Source of the DNA: Marinarcus sediminis
GTDB taxonomy: Bacteria; Campylobacterota; Campylobacteria; Campylobacterales; Arcobacteraceae
Direction: 5' to 3'
DNA length: 64,000 nt
Assembly (NCBI RefSeq): GCF_048571275.1
Contig: NZ_CP182357.1
Location: 434,001 to 498,000, forward strand
Shown: positions 1 through 8,692 of the stretch, in pieces
Layout of the letters: each line of letters opens with the position of its first letter
Position numbering within the stretch: position 1 is the stretch's first letter
Program-made: the position numbers and the translations under genes
Notes under the pieces: generated by a model
Told to the model about the DNA's origin: nothing
The model's database searches: none
The model's input: the letters and a program-made list of their open reading frames with translations, nothing else

Positions 1-783
1 GATAGAAGTGCAGAAATTGTCAAATCATATAGAGATCAAAGAATAAAATACTTTTATGCACCTACACATACTACATTGGGTGAAGCTAGAAATAAAGCTT
101 TAGAAAAAGTTAATGGAGAATTTATTTCTTTTTTAGATTGTGATGATTTATATTTATCTGAAAAATTAGAAAAAACTTTAAATGCTTTTAATGAAAATGA
201 AATAGGGTTAGTTTATACTAATGGTTATACATTGTATAATAATGAAAATAAAAAAAAAGTTTTTTATAAAGAAATTCAGTCGACTGGTGATTTATTTGTA
301 GATTGGTTATCTAGCTATCAAGTTATGATACCTAGTGTTATGTTTAGAAAGAATGTATTAAATGATTTAGAGTATTGGTTTGATACCAGATTTAATATGA
401 TAGAAGAATTTGATTTTTTTATACGAATATCTAAAAAATGGAAAGTAAATTATTGTCATGAAAATCTTTGTGTATGGAGAGCACATGTTGGAAGCCTCAC
501 TTGGACAAAAAAAGAATTTTTCGAACAAGAGAATAAACAGTTTTTGGAATGTATTGTAATCAAATACCCTGAAATCGCTAATACAATTAGTCTTAATAAA
601 TTTAAAGCAAAAATAGCATATCAAGAGTTTTATAATACTTGGAACAAAAAAAATAAGGCGGAAAGAAAATTACTTATTCCTTATTTGTTTGTTGAGAAAA
701 GATTGATTTTAGTTTATATATTTTCTTTTCTCAATTTAAATAGTTTTAATAAAATTTTAAAAAAACTAGGTAAAAATGTTTAA
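1..783 (+). CDS. Family 2 glycosyltransferase, 5'-truncated by window edge
   Basis: The reading frame is open from base 1, so the true start lies outside the window; the TTG at 76 is internal. The visible part begins near the end of the first Rossmann-like half of a GT-A fold and contains the nucleotide-sugar/metal motif DCDD (codons 45-48), preceded by a segment GEARNKALEKVNGEFISFLD typical of family 2 transferases. It probably adds one sugar to a growing lipid-linked surface glycan on the cytoplasmic face of the membrane. It overlaps the next gene by 8 bases, so the two are co-transcribed. Donor and acceptor cannot be predicted. Codon use is extremely AT-rich, as is common for variable O-antigen or capsule genes. 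Confidence 0.85.
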   Translation, partial: DRSAEIVKSYRDQRIKYFYAPTHTTLGEARNKALEKVNGEFISFLDCDDLYLSEKLEKTLNAFNENEIGLVYTNGYTLYNNENKKKVFYKEIQSTGDLFVDWLSSYQVMIPSVMFRKNVLNDLEYWFDTRFNMIEEFDFFIRISKKWKVNYCHENLCVWRAHVGSLTWTKKEFFEQENKQFLECIVIKYPEIANTISLNKFKAKIAYQEFYNTWNKKNKAERKLLIPYLFVEKRLILVYIFSFLNLNSFNKILKKLGKNV

Positions 784-1912
784 GCTAAATCATTCAAATA
801 TATTTTATAAGTTTTTACTCTTTATGCCTTTTGTCGCAATTATTTCTAATAAATTAAGCCCAATTATAGCTTATGCTATCATTGGCTGTTTTTTATTATC
901 TTTTTTATTTTTTAAAATACAATTTAACCAACTTAAAATAGGTCTCTTGCTATATCTTTTCTTTTTAACAATAATTTTATACATCTCATTTATTTATCAA
1001 CAATTGCAATACGATTTTAATAATTTATACTATATACAATTTTTTGGTTCCCAATTGTTATTATTATTTATTTTTACATTATTTATTAATATTAATTATG
1101 TAAATAATATCTACCTAAAATCATTTTTTAAAACATTGATTTATATAGTTTTTTTTTCAGTTATTTTAGATTATATTTTATTACAAAATGGCATGTTTGA
1201 AAGTCAAATGATGTTCAAAGCAGCAGCATCTTCATATCATGGTAAACCATTAGGAATATTTGGCCAATTTAGTATAAATTCATCATATATAGTTATTTTT
1301 TATATGCTTTATTTGTCTTTTGAAAATAAATTAAATAAAACATTATGTATGTTTTTGTTTTCATTAGTCACAGTTACTGTATTGCTCGAAGACTCTGGTA
1401 CAGGTTATATTGTTTACTGTCTGCTTATTATAACAATATTTTACAAATTCAAAATTGTAAGGTACATATTTTTACCAATGGGAGTAATAATAGTGTATTT
1501 TATTATACAGAGTAATTTGGTAACAAAAATTTCTTATACTTATTTAAATTTTTTATATCAATACTTTAACGAAATACTTAATGTAAATTATGTAAGTCAC
1601 ATACATACAATTAGTGATATTTTATTTGGGATAGATGGTAATTATAACTTTCCTATAGACTTTGGTCCTTTATTTCTTATTGCAAAGGTAGGATTTTTAT
1701 ATTTTATATTTTATTCAATAGCCATTTTTTATATGATTCATAAAGCACCAGATAGATATTTTAAAATGGCAATAATCTCATTAGTTTTAGGAAATATACA
1801 TTATCCAACATTGTTTTATCCTATAATGAATGTATTGTTGCCATTACTTTTTATATATGTAATAAATTTTAAAAAAGGCATTCTAAACAATGAATATATT
1901 AATAAGATGTAG
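776..1912 (+). CDS. O-antigen/oligosaccharide polymerase (Wzy-like) membrane protein
   Basis: A 378-residue polytopic protein, almost entirely hydrophobic, with about ten predicted membrane helices and a longer polar loop around residues 125-160. It lacks a recognisable catalytic motif, which is usual for Wzy and O-antigen ligase-like proteins because they diverge strongly in sequence. Its place inside a glycosyltransferase operon and its topology favour a polymerase or ligase for a surface glycan. It starts at an ATG overlapping the stop of the upstream transferase. It is among the most AT-rich genes in the window, consistent with an exchangeable polysaccharide locus. A Wzx flippase is a less likely alternative because the protein is short for that family. 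Confidence 0.6.
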   Translation: MFKLNHSNIFYKFLLFMPFVAIISNKLSPIIAYAIIGCFLLSFLFFKIQFNQLKIGLLLYLFFLTIILYISFIYQQLQYDFNNLYYIQFFGSQLLLLFIFTLFININYVNNIYLKSFFKTLIYIVFFSVILDYILLQNGMFESQMMFKAAASSYHGKPLGIFGQFSINSSYIVIFYMLYLSFENKLNKTLCMFLFSLVTVTVLLEDSGTGYIVYCLLIITIFYKFKIVRYIFLPMGVIIVYFIIQSNLVTKISYTYLNFLYQYFNEILNVNYVSHIHTISDILFGIDGNYNFPIDFGPLFLIAKVGFLYFIFYSIAIFYMIHKAPDRYFKMAIISLVLGNIHYPTLFYPIMNVLLPLLFIYVINFKKGILNNEYINKM

Positions 1913-1968
1913 GGTGAGTTTATATCAATGTTTCTTTATACAATAAATTTATTAAAAGGAAATAATAT

Positions 1969-2787
1969 ATGATAAAAAATATAGTAATTGGTAAAAATAG
2001 TAACTTATCTAATCATATTTATAAACAACTTTCTAATTGTTCTTTAATATCTTCTCGAGAAATATTTAATGATGTTAACATATTATTAGAATTTAAATAC
2101 GAAAATATCAATATAATATTTAATAATTTTCAGCCTGCAATCGAGCTAAATAGCATTGAAAACAATAGTAAATATATAACTAATTCTATTTTAATTACTT
2201 CAATGATTCTAGACTATTTTAAAAATACACAAATAAATAAACTTATTTACACAAGTAGCAGCTCTGTATATGGGAATAATATATTATGCAGTGAAAAAGA
2301 TGATTTGAAACCTATGAATTTGCATGCATCATTAAAGGTTGCAAATGAAAAGTTAATAGAGAATTATTGTAGTAAAAATAATATTGATTACACCATAGCA
2401 AGAATATTTAATATGTATGGAGGAGATGACAACTTTTCTGTCATAAGCAAGATAATTAAAGCATATAAAACTAGTCAAGAGCTTACCATTGCAAATAATG
2501 GAAATGCTATTAGAGATTTTATACACATAGATGATGTTGTAAACTCCTATATCAGAATATTAGAAATAAGAGGTTTAAATATTGTAAATATTGGAACGGG
2601 AACAGGTCATTCCATAAAAAATATACTAGATTTTCTAGAAAATAATAAAATCTCAATAAAAACTAAAAACATTTATAGAGATGAATTGAAAACCTCTACG
2701 GCGAACAATCGATTATTATGTGAAGTAGTCTGTATAGATAGTTTTACGGATATTCGGACATATTTAAAAAAAGAGTTAGATATATGA
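1969..2787 (+). CDS. NAD-dependent epimerase/dehydratase-like protein with altered active site
   Basis: A 272-residue extended short-chain dehydrogenase/reductase-type protein. The central part is clearly of this family: a TSSSSVYG segment (residues 95-102) and the RDFIHIDDV stretch shared by sugar-nucleotide epimerases. Two hallmarks are degraded. The N-terminal glycine-rich NAD loop is replaced by VIGKNSNLSN, and the catalytic Tyr of YxxxK is a His (H119, with the Lys retained at K123). It may be a non-canonical or inactive sugar-nucleotide enzyme, or a subunit of one. The start ATG follows the site AAAAGGAAATAATAT. It overlaps the next gene by 4 bases (ATGA), so it is co-translated with the downstream glycosyltransferase. 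Confidence 0.7.
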   Translation: MIKNIVIGKNSNLSNHIYKQLSNCSLISSREIFNDVNILLEFKYENINIIFNNFQPAIELNSIENNSKYITNSILITSMILDYFKNTQINKLIYTSSSSVYGNNILCSEKDDLKPMNLHASLKVANEKLIENYCSKNNIDYTIARIFNMYGGDDNFSVISKIIKAYKTSQELTIANNGNAIRDFIHIDDVVNSYIRILEIRGLNIVNIGTGTGHSIKNILDFLENNKISIKTKNIYRDELKTSTANNRLLCEVVCIDSFTDIRTYLKKELDI

Positions 2788-3929
2788 ATAAGATGGTTAT
2801 AATCGTTACGGTCCCTGTTGTTTTAGAAACATGGCTTAAAGGGCAACCGAGATTTTTATCGCAATATTATGAAGTAGAAATAATAACTTCCTATGCGGAG
2901 AATATAAAAAATATCGAAAAGTATGAAAATGTTTCCATTAAGGTTATGGATCTAAACAGAAAAATAAACTTATTGAAAGATTTAAAAGTTTTAATACAAC
3001 TGTTTATATATCTGATGAAATCTCGTCCGACTATAGTGTATACACTGTCACCAAAAGCAGGATTATTGGGAATGGTTGCTTCTTGGATATCAAGAATTCC
3101 ATATAGAATTCACAATGTGGTAGGTTTGCCTCATCTCGAAGCACAAGGGAAGAGAAAATCTATTTTGATTTTTACGGAGACGTTGACATACTGGTTTTCT
3201 ACAAATTTATATTGCAATAGTTTTAACTTAATAGGGGAAATGAAAAAGTTAACTAATAAGGCAGTAAACGTAATTGGTAATGGTTCCGTTAACGGGGTGG
3301 ATACGCAATACTTTTTAGACAATGTAGAACAGCATGAAAGAGCTGATATACGTCATAAAAACAGCATAAAAGATGGTGACTTTGTCCTGACTTTCGTAGG
3401 TAGAATTGTCAAAGATAAGGGAATCAATGAGTTAGTAAATGTTTTTATGAGATTAAGTAAAAAATATGAAAATTTAAAACTATTGCTAATAGGTGATTAT
3501 GAAGATGAGTTAAACCCTCTATCGAGTAAGAGTAGAAAGTATATTGAAACAGAGAAGAAAATAGTTCACCTAGAATTTCAAGAAGACATCAGAAAATATT
3601 TATCAATATCAGATCTCTTTGTATTACCTTCTTACAGAGAAGGTTTGCCAAATGTACTGATCGAAGCGGGGAGTTACGGTATACCATTGTTAGCAACAAA
3701 TATAAATGGGTGTAATGAAGTTATAATAAATGGCAAAAATGGATCTTTAGTAAATAAAAAAGATGAAGATAGTCTGTATAAAGCAATTGAAAAATTTCTT
3801 GTTGATAAGGAATATTATCATTTTATAAAAAATAATGTGAGAAAAAGTATTATTGATAGATATTCTCAAGAATATTTTTATAATGAACTCTATAAAGAAT
3901 TTTTAATGATAGAAAAGAATCAAAATTGA
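2784..3929 (+). CDS. Family 4 (GT-B) glycosyltransferase
   Basis: A 381-residue retaining glycosyltransferase of the GT-B fold. The N-terminal half resembles the Glyco_trans_4 acceptor domain, with the YTLSPKAGLLG stretch near residues 90-100. The C-terminal half has the Glycos_transf_1 donor-binding signature: FVGRIVKDKGI, then EGLPNVLIEAGSYGIPLLAT, where the ExxxxxxxE-type motif (EGLPNVLIE) contacts the nucleotide sugar. It resembles WbpH/WbaZ-type enzymes that extend undecaprenyl-linked O-antigen units after the initiating sugar. It sits between two epimerase-like genes with 4-base overlaps on both sides, so it is part of one operon. The exact sugar transferred is unknown. Confidence 0.85.
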   Translation: MNKMVIIVTVPVVLETWLKGQPRFLSQYYEVEIITSYAENIKNIEKYENVSIKVMDLNRKINLLKDLKVLIQLFIYLMKSRPTIVYTLSPKAGLLGMVASWISRIPYRIHNVVGLPHLEAQGKRKSILIFTETLTYWFSTNLYCNSFNLIGEMKKLTNKAVNVIGNGSVNGVDTQYFLDNVEQHERADIRHKNSIKDGDFVLTFVGRIVKDKGINELVNVFMRLSKKYENLKLLLIGDYEDELNPLSSKSRKYIETEKKIVHLEFQEDIRKYLSISDLFVLPSYREGLPNVLIEAGSYGIPLLATNINGCNEVIINGKNGSLVNKKDEDSLYKAIEKFLVDKEYYHFIKNNVRKSIIDRYSQEYFYNELYKEFLMIEKNQN

Positions 3930-4783
3930 AAAAGATATTAGTTACAGGTGCAAATGGTTTTATTGGAGGTTATTTTATAGATAAATACAAGAGTAAATAT
4001 AATATACAGAAGTTCTCATTTTTAAATGATGATGTTGAAAATCTACATATTGAAGATGTAGATATAATTATTCATCTATCCGCTCTTGTCCATCAGATCA
4101 ATGAAGTAAGTGTACAGGAATATGATAGAGTTAATGTTGTTCAAACTTTATATTTAGCTAAGAGAGCTAAAGAAAATGGTGTAAAACAATTTGTTTTTAT
4201 AAGTACTATCGCAGTTTATAGTGGAGAACTTGAAAAACTTGATGAAAATAGTTATTGTGACCCTATCACATATTATGGGAAAAGTAAGCTGAAAGCCGAG
4301 CAAGAACTTTTAAAACTAAATGATGAGACTTTTATAGTAAGTATCATTAGACCACCGATGGTATATGGAAACAATGCACCAGGAAACATAGATTTATTGG
4401 TAAAATTAGTTAAAAAAGCTTTGATCATACCTTTAGGTAGAATAACTAATAAAAGGAGTTTTGTGTATGTAGGTAATCTTTCGTATCTGATAAATGAGGT
4501 TATAGAACAGCAACATAATGGTATTTTTTTGGCAAGTGATGATAAGCCGTTGAGTACTACGATGTTGATTGAACTTATTGCTAAAAATCTTGATAAGAAA
4601 ATATATCTAACAAAAATACCTTTTTTTGAAATACTATTGAAAATGGCTAAACCATCATTTCATAAAAGACTTTATGGAAGTTTGGTTGTAGATGATAGTG
4701 CTACACGTGAATGCTTAGATTTAACCTATCCATATACTATTGAAGATGGAATAAAACTTATGATAGGGGGAGAAAATATTTGA
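3926..4783 (+). CDS. NAD-dependent sugar-nucleotide epimerase/reductase (WbpV/WbpK-like)
   Basis: A 285-residue extended SDR with intact motifs: the glycine-rich NAD loop TGANGFIGGYF at residues 7-17 and a YYGKSK active-site Tyr/Lys pair. Homologues near WecA/WbpL-type genes reduce or epimerise UDP-4-keto-6-deoxy sugars, for example to UDP-N-acetylquinovosamine or fucosamine. That fits the 4,6-dehydratase encoded two genes downstream. The start is TTG in a TTGA stop/start overlap with the upstream gene, and no ATG lies nearby that would keep the glycine-rich loop. Product and substrate are inferred from family and context, not proven by sequence. Confidence 0.8.
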   Translation: MKKILVTGANGFIGGYFIDKYKSKYNIQKFSFLNDDVENLHIEDVDIIIHLSALVHQINEVSVQEYDRVNVVQTLYLAKRAKENGVKQFVFISTIAVYSGELEKLDENSYCDPITYYGKSKLKAEQELLKLNDETFIVSIIRPPMVYGNNAPGNIDLLVKLVKKALIIPLGRITNKRSFVYVGNLSYLINEVIEQQHNGIFLASDDKPLSTTMLIELIAKNLDKKIYLTKIPFFEILLKMAKPSFHKRLYGSLVVDDSATRECLDLTYPYTIEDGIKLMIGGENI

Positions 4784-5742
4784 TATATGGAGTACTTTTT
4801 GTCATATCGTTTATAATAACTTATTTAGTTAAAAACTATGCAATTAAAAAATCTTTAGTTGCCCAAGTTAATGAAAGAAGCAGTCATACGACACCCACCC
4901 CTCATGGTGGAGGAATTGCAATTGCAATTGCATGGTTTTTAGGACTCATTTATCTCTATTTTACAAAGCAAATTGACCATTCACTGTTTTATGCACTTTT
5001 AGTTGGAGTTCTTATTTCAGTTGTGAGTTTTTTTGATGATATCTTTGAACTCAGTGCAAAGTTAAGACTCTTTGTTCAAGCTCTTGTTGCAATTTTAGGG
5101 TTACTAGCATTAGGTGGATTTCACACTTTAAATTTTGGTCTGTTTATCATTGAGAATCAACTCTTTACTAATATGTTTGCTTTTTTTATGATTATTTGGT
5201 TTATTAATCTTTATAACTTTTTAGATGGAATTGATGGCTATGCGGGAAGTGAAGCCATATTTTTGTCTCTTGCAGGATTTGTTTTATTTGGTGGAAATCA
5301 CTTTTTAATTTTAGCCGTTGCCGTTTTAGGTTTTTTATATTGGAACTGGCACAAAGCTAAAATATTTATGGGTGATGTAGGAAGTACTCTTTTAGGATAT
5401 AACATTGCAATTTTTACTGTCTATTATACCAATGTTCAAAGCAGTAACTTCTGGCTTTGGATAATACTCTTTGGTCTTTTTTGGTTTGATGCAACCTTAA
5501 CTTTAATACGACGATATAAAAATGGTGAAAAACTGAGTCAAGCACATAAAAAACATGCTTATCAACGATTGCATCAAAGTGGATGGAACCACAGAAAAAT
5601 TGTAAGTTATTCGATTTTTACCAATCTATTACTTTTTTGTATTGTTTATTTTATTTCCAATTTGTTTTTAGCATTTATAATTTCAATTATGTTACTTTTT
5701 AGTATAATAAAATTTATAAATAAACAAAAGGCATTTAAGTAA
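4780..5742 (+). CDS. Polyprenyl-phosphate HexNAc-1-phosphate transferase (WecA/WbpL/MraY family)
   Basis: A 320-residue integral membrane protein with about ten helices. It carries the signature loops of the family: HGGGIAIA near residue 42, VVSFFDD (Mg-binding Asp pair), NLYNFLDGIDG, and MGDVGSTLLG, with a basic AHKKHAYQR loop near the C-terminus. It would transfer a sugar-1-phosphate from a UDP-sugar to undecaprenyl phosphate, starting synthesis of the O-antigen-like repeat at the inner membrane. Like the preceding gene it starts with TTG inside a TTGA overlap. The combination with a UDP-sugar 4,6-dehydratase downstream matches the wbpV-wbpL-wbpM order of Pseudomonas O-antigen loci, so a quinovosamine- or fucosamine-initiated chain is plausible. 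Confidence 0.88.
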   Translation: MIYGVLFVISFIITYLVKNYAIKKSLVAQVNERSSHTTPTPHGGGIAIAIAWFLGLIYLYFTKQIDHSLFYALLVGVLISVVSFFDDIFELSAKLRLFVQALVAILGLLALGGFHTLNFGLFIIENQLFTNMFAFFMIIWFINLYNFLDGIDGYAGSEAIFLSLAGFVLFGGNHFLILAVAVLGFLYWNWHKAKIFMGDVGSTLLGYNIAIFTVYYTNVQSSNFWLWIILFGLFWFDATLTLIRRYKNGEKLSQAHKKHAYQRLHQSGWNHRKIVSYSIFTNLLLFCIVYFISNLFLAFIISIMLLFSIIKFINKQKAFK

Positions 5743-7472
5743 TGATAAACATCGATAAAAGAATTCTTAATTTTATAGTCATTATAACTCTGACTCTTTT
5801 TACATTTTGGTGGACTTTTTTTATTTTCCATATCAAGTTTGATATAAAACCTGTTCTTCTAGTTCTTTTGGTGCGTATGCTTGCATCTGCACTCATATTT
5901 CAAGATTTCAGTCTCAGTTGGAGTAAAGCAAGCCAGAAAACCTTTTTAATCAAATGTTTTGTTTATTCAGTTGCCTTTGTAATCTATTTTCCTTTTTTAT
6001 ATGGAAAAGTTAGATTCGCTTTTTTAGTCTCTGAAGTTTGTTTATATATTCTTGCCATTAATTTTTTTATGTATGTTTATTATTCTGTTGTCAATAAAAG
6101 TAATACAAGTAAAACCAAATCACTTGTCATTTATGGCGCTGGTCGAGCTGGAATGAAACTTTCTGACGAGTTTAAAAACAGTGCTTATAAAATAACTTAT
6201 TTTATTGATGATAATAAATCATTACATAAAAGAAGCATTGATGGTATAAAAATCATCTCTCAGAAATATTTAAAAAGAGTATTAAAAAACAGAAAATTTG
6301 ACCTTTTAGTCATTGCAATGCCATCGGCAGAACAAAAAAGAATCAAACTCATCTATGAAAGATTAAACCCTTACTTTAAACAAATAAAAATTTTACCCAG
6401 TTTAGAAAATATTTTAGAAAATACGAACTTTAGTACCCAATTACAAGATATCTCTGTTGAAGATTTACTTGCACGCCATCCAAAAGATTTAGATAAAGCA
6501 CAAATAGAAGCGTTTATAAAAGACAAAGTCGTTTTAATTACAGGAGCTGGTGGAAGTATTGGAAGTGAAATCAGCCGACAGTGCCAAAAGTTTGGTGCGA
6601 AACAGCTTATTTTACTCGATCACAGTGAATACAATCTTTATCAAATTACTGAAGAGTTAAATGAAACTAATGTTATTTCTGTTATGCAAACCGTCAGAAA
6701 CTTTGGTTTTGTCGAAAATACGTTCAAAAAATACCAACCACAAATTGTTATTCACGCAGCTGCTTATAAACACGTGCCATTAGTAGAAGATAATATCTTA
6801 GAAGGTATTTCAAACAATATTATGGGTACAAAAAATTGTATTGATTTAGCGATAAAATATAATGCTGAAAAATTTGTCCTCATTTCAACAGATAAGGCCG
6901 TGCGTCCTACGAATGTAATGGGGACAACCAAACGTATTTGTGAACTCTATGCACAAAATGTTAAACCCAATAATACCGAAATTGTTGCCGTTCGATTTGG
7001 AAATGTTTTGGGAAGCAGCGGAAGTGTTATTCCAAAATTTAAAGAACAAATTGCCAATGGAAAACCTATTACGGTAACTCACCCTGACATTACACGTTAC
7101 TTTATGCTCATACCAGAAGCGTGTGAACTCGTACTTCAAGCAGCAAGTATTGGTAAAGGTGGAGAAATTTTCATTTTAGACATGGGAGAGCCCATAAAAA
7201 TAGTTGATTTGGCAAAAAAGATGATTGATTTAAGTGGACGAGATGACATTCAAATAGTATTTTGTGGGCTTAGACCAGGCGAAAAGCTTTATGAAGAATT
7301 ACTTATCAACGACAGTGATAAAAAAACAGATTATGAGTCAATTACTGTCGCTTCTTCAACGAAATTTGATATTGAACTTTTAAATAAAAAAATTGAAGAA
7401 CTTTTAGTTTGTGAAGATAAAATCAAAGTATTAAAAGAGATTGTTCCAGAGTTTAATCATCAATTAAATTAA
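5742..7472 (+). CDS. Membrane-bound UDP-HexNAc 4,6-dehydratase (WbpM/PglF/CapD family)
   Basis: A 576-residue protein with four N-terminal membrane helices (about residues 10-115), a first Rossmann-like domain with GAGRAG (132-137), and a catalytic SDR domain with TGAGGSIGSE (267-276). The active site reads STDKAVRPTNVMGTTKR (382-398). The Asp/Lys pair and the Met in place of the usual SDR Tyr are characteristic of this family. It converts UDP-GlcNAc to the 4-keto-6-deoxy intermediate feeding the epimerase/reductase encoded upstream. The start ATG overlaps the previous stop by one base. It ends the operon, converging on ugd with an inverted repeat between them. Confidence 0.92.
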   Translation: MINIDKRILNFIVIITLTLFTFWWTFFIFHIKFDIKPVLLVLLVRMLASALIFQDFSLSWSKASQKTFLIKCFVYSVAFVIYFPFLYGKVRFAFLVSEVCLYILAINFFMYVYYSVVNKSNTSKTKSLVIYGAGRAGMKLSDEFKNSAYKITYFIDDNKSLHKRSIDGIKIISQKYLKRVLKNRKFDLLVIAMPSAEQKRIKLIYERLNPYFKQIKILPSLENILENTNFSTQLQDISVEDLLARHPKDLDKAQIEAFIKDKVVLITGAGGSIGSEISRQCQKFGAKQLILLDHSEYNLYQITEELNETNVISVMQTVRNFGFVENTFKKYQPQIVIHAAAYKHVPLVEDNILEGISNNIMGTKNCIDLAIKYNAEKFVLISTDKAVRPTNVMGTTKRICELYAQNVKPNNTEIVAVRFGNVLGSSGSVIPKFKEQIANGKPITVTHPDITRYFMLIPEACELVLQAASIGKGGEIFILDMGEPIKIVDLAKKMIDLSGRDDIQIVFCGLRPGEKLYEELLINDSDKKTDYESITVASSTKFDIELLNKKIEELLVCEDKIKVLKEIVPEFNHQLN

Positions 7473-7480
7473 CCTCAACA

Positions 7481-7518
7481 AAGAGATATTTTAAGAATCA
7501 CTGTTAAAAATATCTCTT
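7481..7518. terminator. Inverted repeat between convergent operons
   Basis: The 12-base arm AAGAGATATTTT (7481-7492) pairs exactly with AAAATATCTCTT (7507-7518) across a 14-base loop. It lies at the convergent 3' ends of the dehydratase gene and ugd and overlaps the last ugd codons. Neither side has a long T-run, so it could serve as a weak bidirectional terminator or an mRNA 3'-end stabiliser. Confidence 0.45.
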
Positions 7519-8675
7519 GTATATACTTTTTCTTTGACATCCATAATACTATCACTGAGTCTGTTTGCAACAATAACATCTGCAATATTTTTAAATTCAT
7601 TTAAATCTTTGATGACTCTTGAGTTAAAAAAACTCTCATCTTCACAAGCAGGTTCATAAATAACCACTTCAATGCCTTTTGCTTTGATTCGTTTCATGAT
7701 TCCTTGAATAGCAGAACTTCTGAAATTATCTGAACCACTTTTCATAACCAGTCTGTAAATACCAACTATTTTTGGCTGTTTTTTAAGAATAGTATCTGCG
7801 ATAAAATCTTTTCGAGTACTGTTGGCTTTTACAATGGCTTCAATCATATTTGAAGGCACATTGGCATAATTGGCTAAGAGTTGTTTGGTATCTTTAGGCA
7901 AACAATACCCACCATAACCAAAACTTGGATTATTGTAATGTTTTCCTATTCGTGGATCTAACCCTACGCCTTCAATAATTTGTTTTGTATCTAAACCATG
8001 AGTTTGAGCATAGGTATCCAATTCATTAAAATAAGCCACTCTCATTGCCAAATAGGTATTGGCAAAAAGTTTAATGGCTTCCGCTTCTGTTGAATGGGTA
8101 AAAAGAATTTCAATATTTTTTTTCAGTGCACCATCAGCTAATAGCTTGGCAAAAATAGTGGCTCTTTCACTTTTCTCACCCACAATGATTCGGCTTGGAT
8201 AAAGATTGTCATGTAATGCCAACCCTTCTCTTAAAAACTCAGGAGAAAAGATAATATTAGATGTATTGAATTTTTCATTTAAAGATTTGGTGTACCCTAC
8301 TGGAATGGTAGATTTAATTACCATGGTTGCCGTTGGATTAATACTTAACACATCTGCAATAACATATTCAATCGATTTGGTATTAAAATAGTTGGTTTCA
8401 GGGTCATAATCAGTCGGCGTTGCGATGATAATATAATCGGCATCTTTGTATGCCTCTTCCTTATCTAGTGTCGCTTTAAAATCCAAATCATCTCTTTGAA
8501 GATACTCTTCAATCTCTTTATCTTCAATGGGTGATTTTTTATTTTGTAACATCTTCACTTTTTCAGGAATAATATCCAATGCAACCACTTTGTTGTGTTG
8601 TGCAAGTAAAATTCCATTACTTAACCCAACGTATCCAGTACCAGCTATGGCTATCTTATATTTTTTATTATTCAT
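7491..8675 (-). CDS. ugd: UDP-glucose 6-dehydrogenase
   Basis: A 394-residue enzyme oxidising UDP-glucose to UDP-glucuronate with two NAD+, giving acidic sugars for surface polysaccharides. The N-terminal Rossmann motif GTGYVG is at residues 12-17, the STIPVGYT stretch near 122-129, and the catalytic Cys is C258 in GFGYGGYCLPKDTK. The start GTGYVGLSNG and the overall length match the short enterobacterial-type Ugd rather than the longer WbpO-type dehydrogenases. It is the last gene of a leftward operon with galU upstream, whose product UDP-glucose is its substrate. It lies 17 bases after the permease gene. Confidence 0.93.
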   Translation of the reverse strand: MNNKKYKIAIAGTGYVGLSNGILLAQHNKVVALDIIPEKVKMLQNKKSPIEDKEIEEYLQRDDLDFKATLDKEEAYKDADYIIIATPTDYDPETNYFNTKSIEYVIADVLSINPTATMVIKSTIPVGYTKSLNEKFNTSNIIFSPEFLREGLALHDNLYPSRIIVGEKSERATIFAKLLADGALKKNIEILFTHSTEAEAIKLFANTYLAMRVAYFNELDTYAQTHGLDTKQIIEGVGLDPRIGKHYNNPSFGYGGYCLPKDTKQLLANYANVPSNMIEAIVKANSTRKDFIADTILKKQPKIVGIYRLVMKSGSDNFRSSAIQGIMKRIKAKGIEVVIYEPACEDESFFNSRVIKDLNEFKNIADVIVANRLSDSIMDVKEKVYTRDIFNSDS

Positions 8676-8692
8676 TTTCTTTCCAATATATT

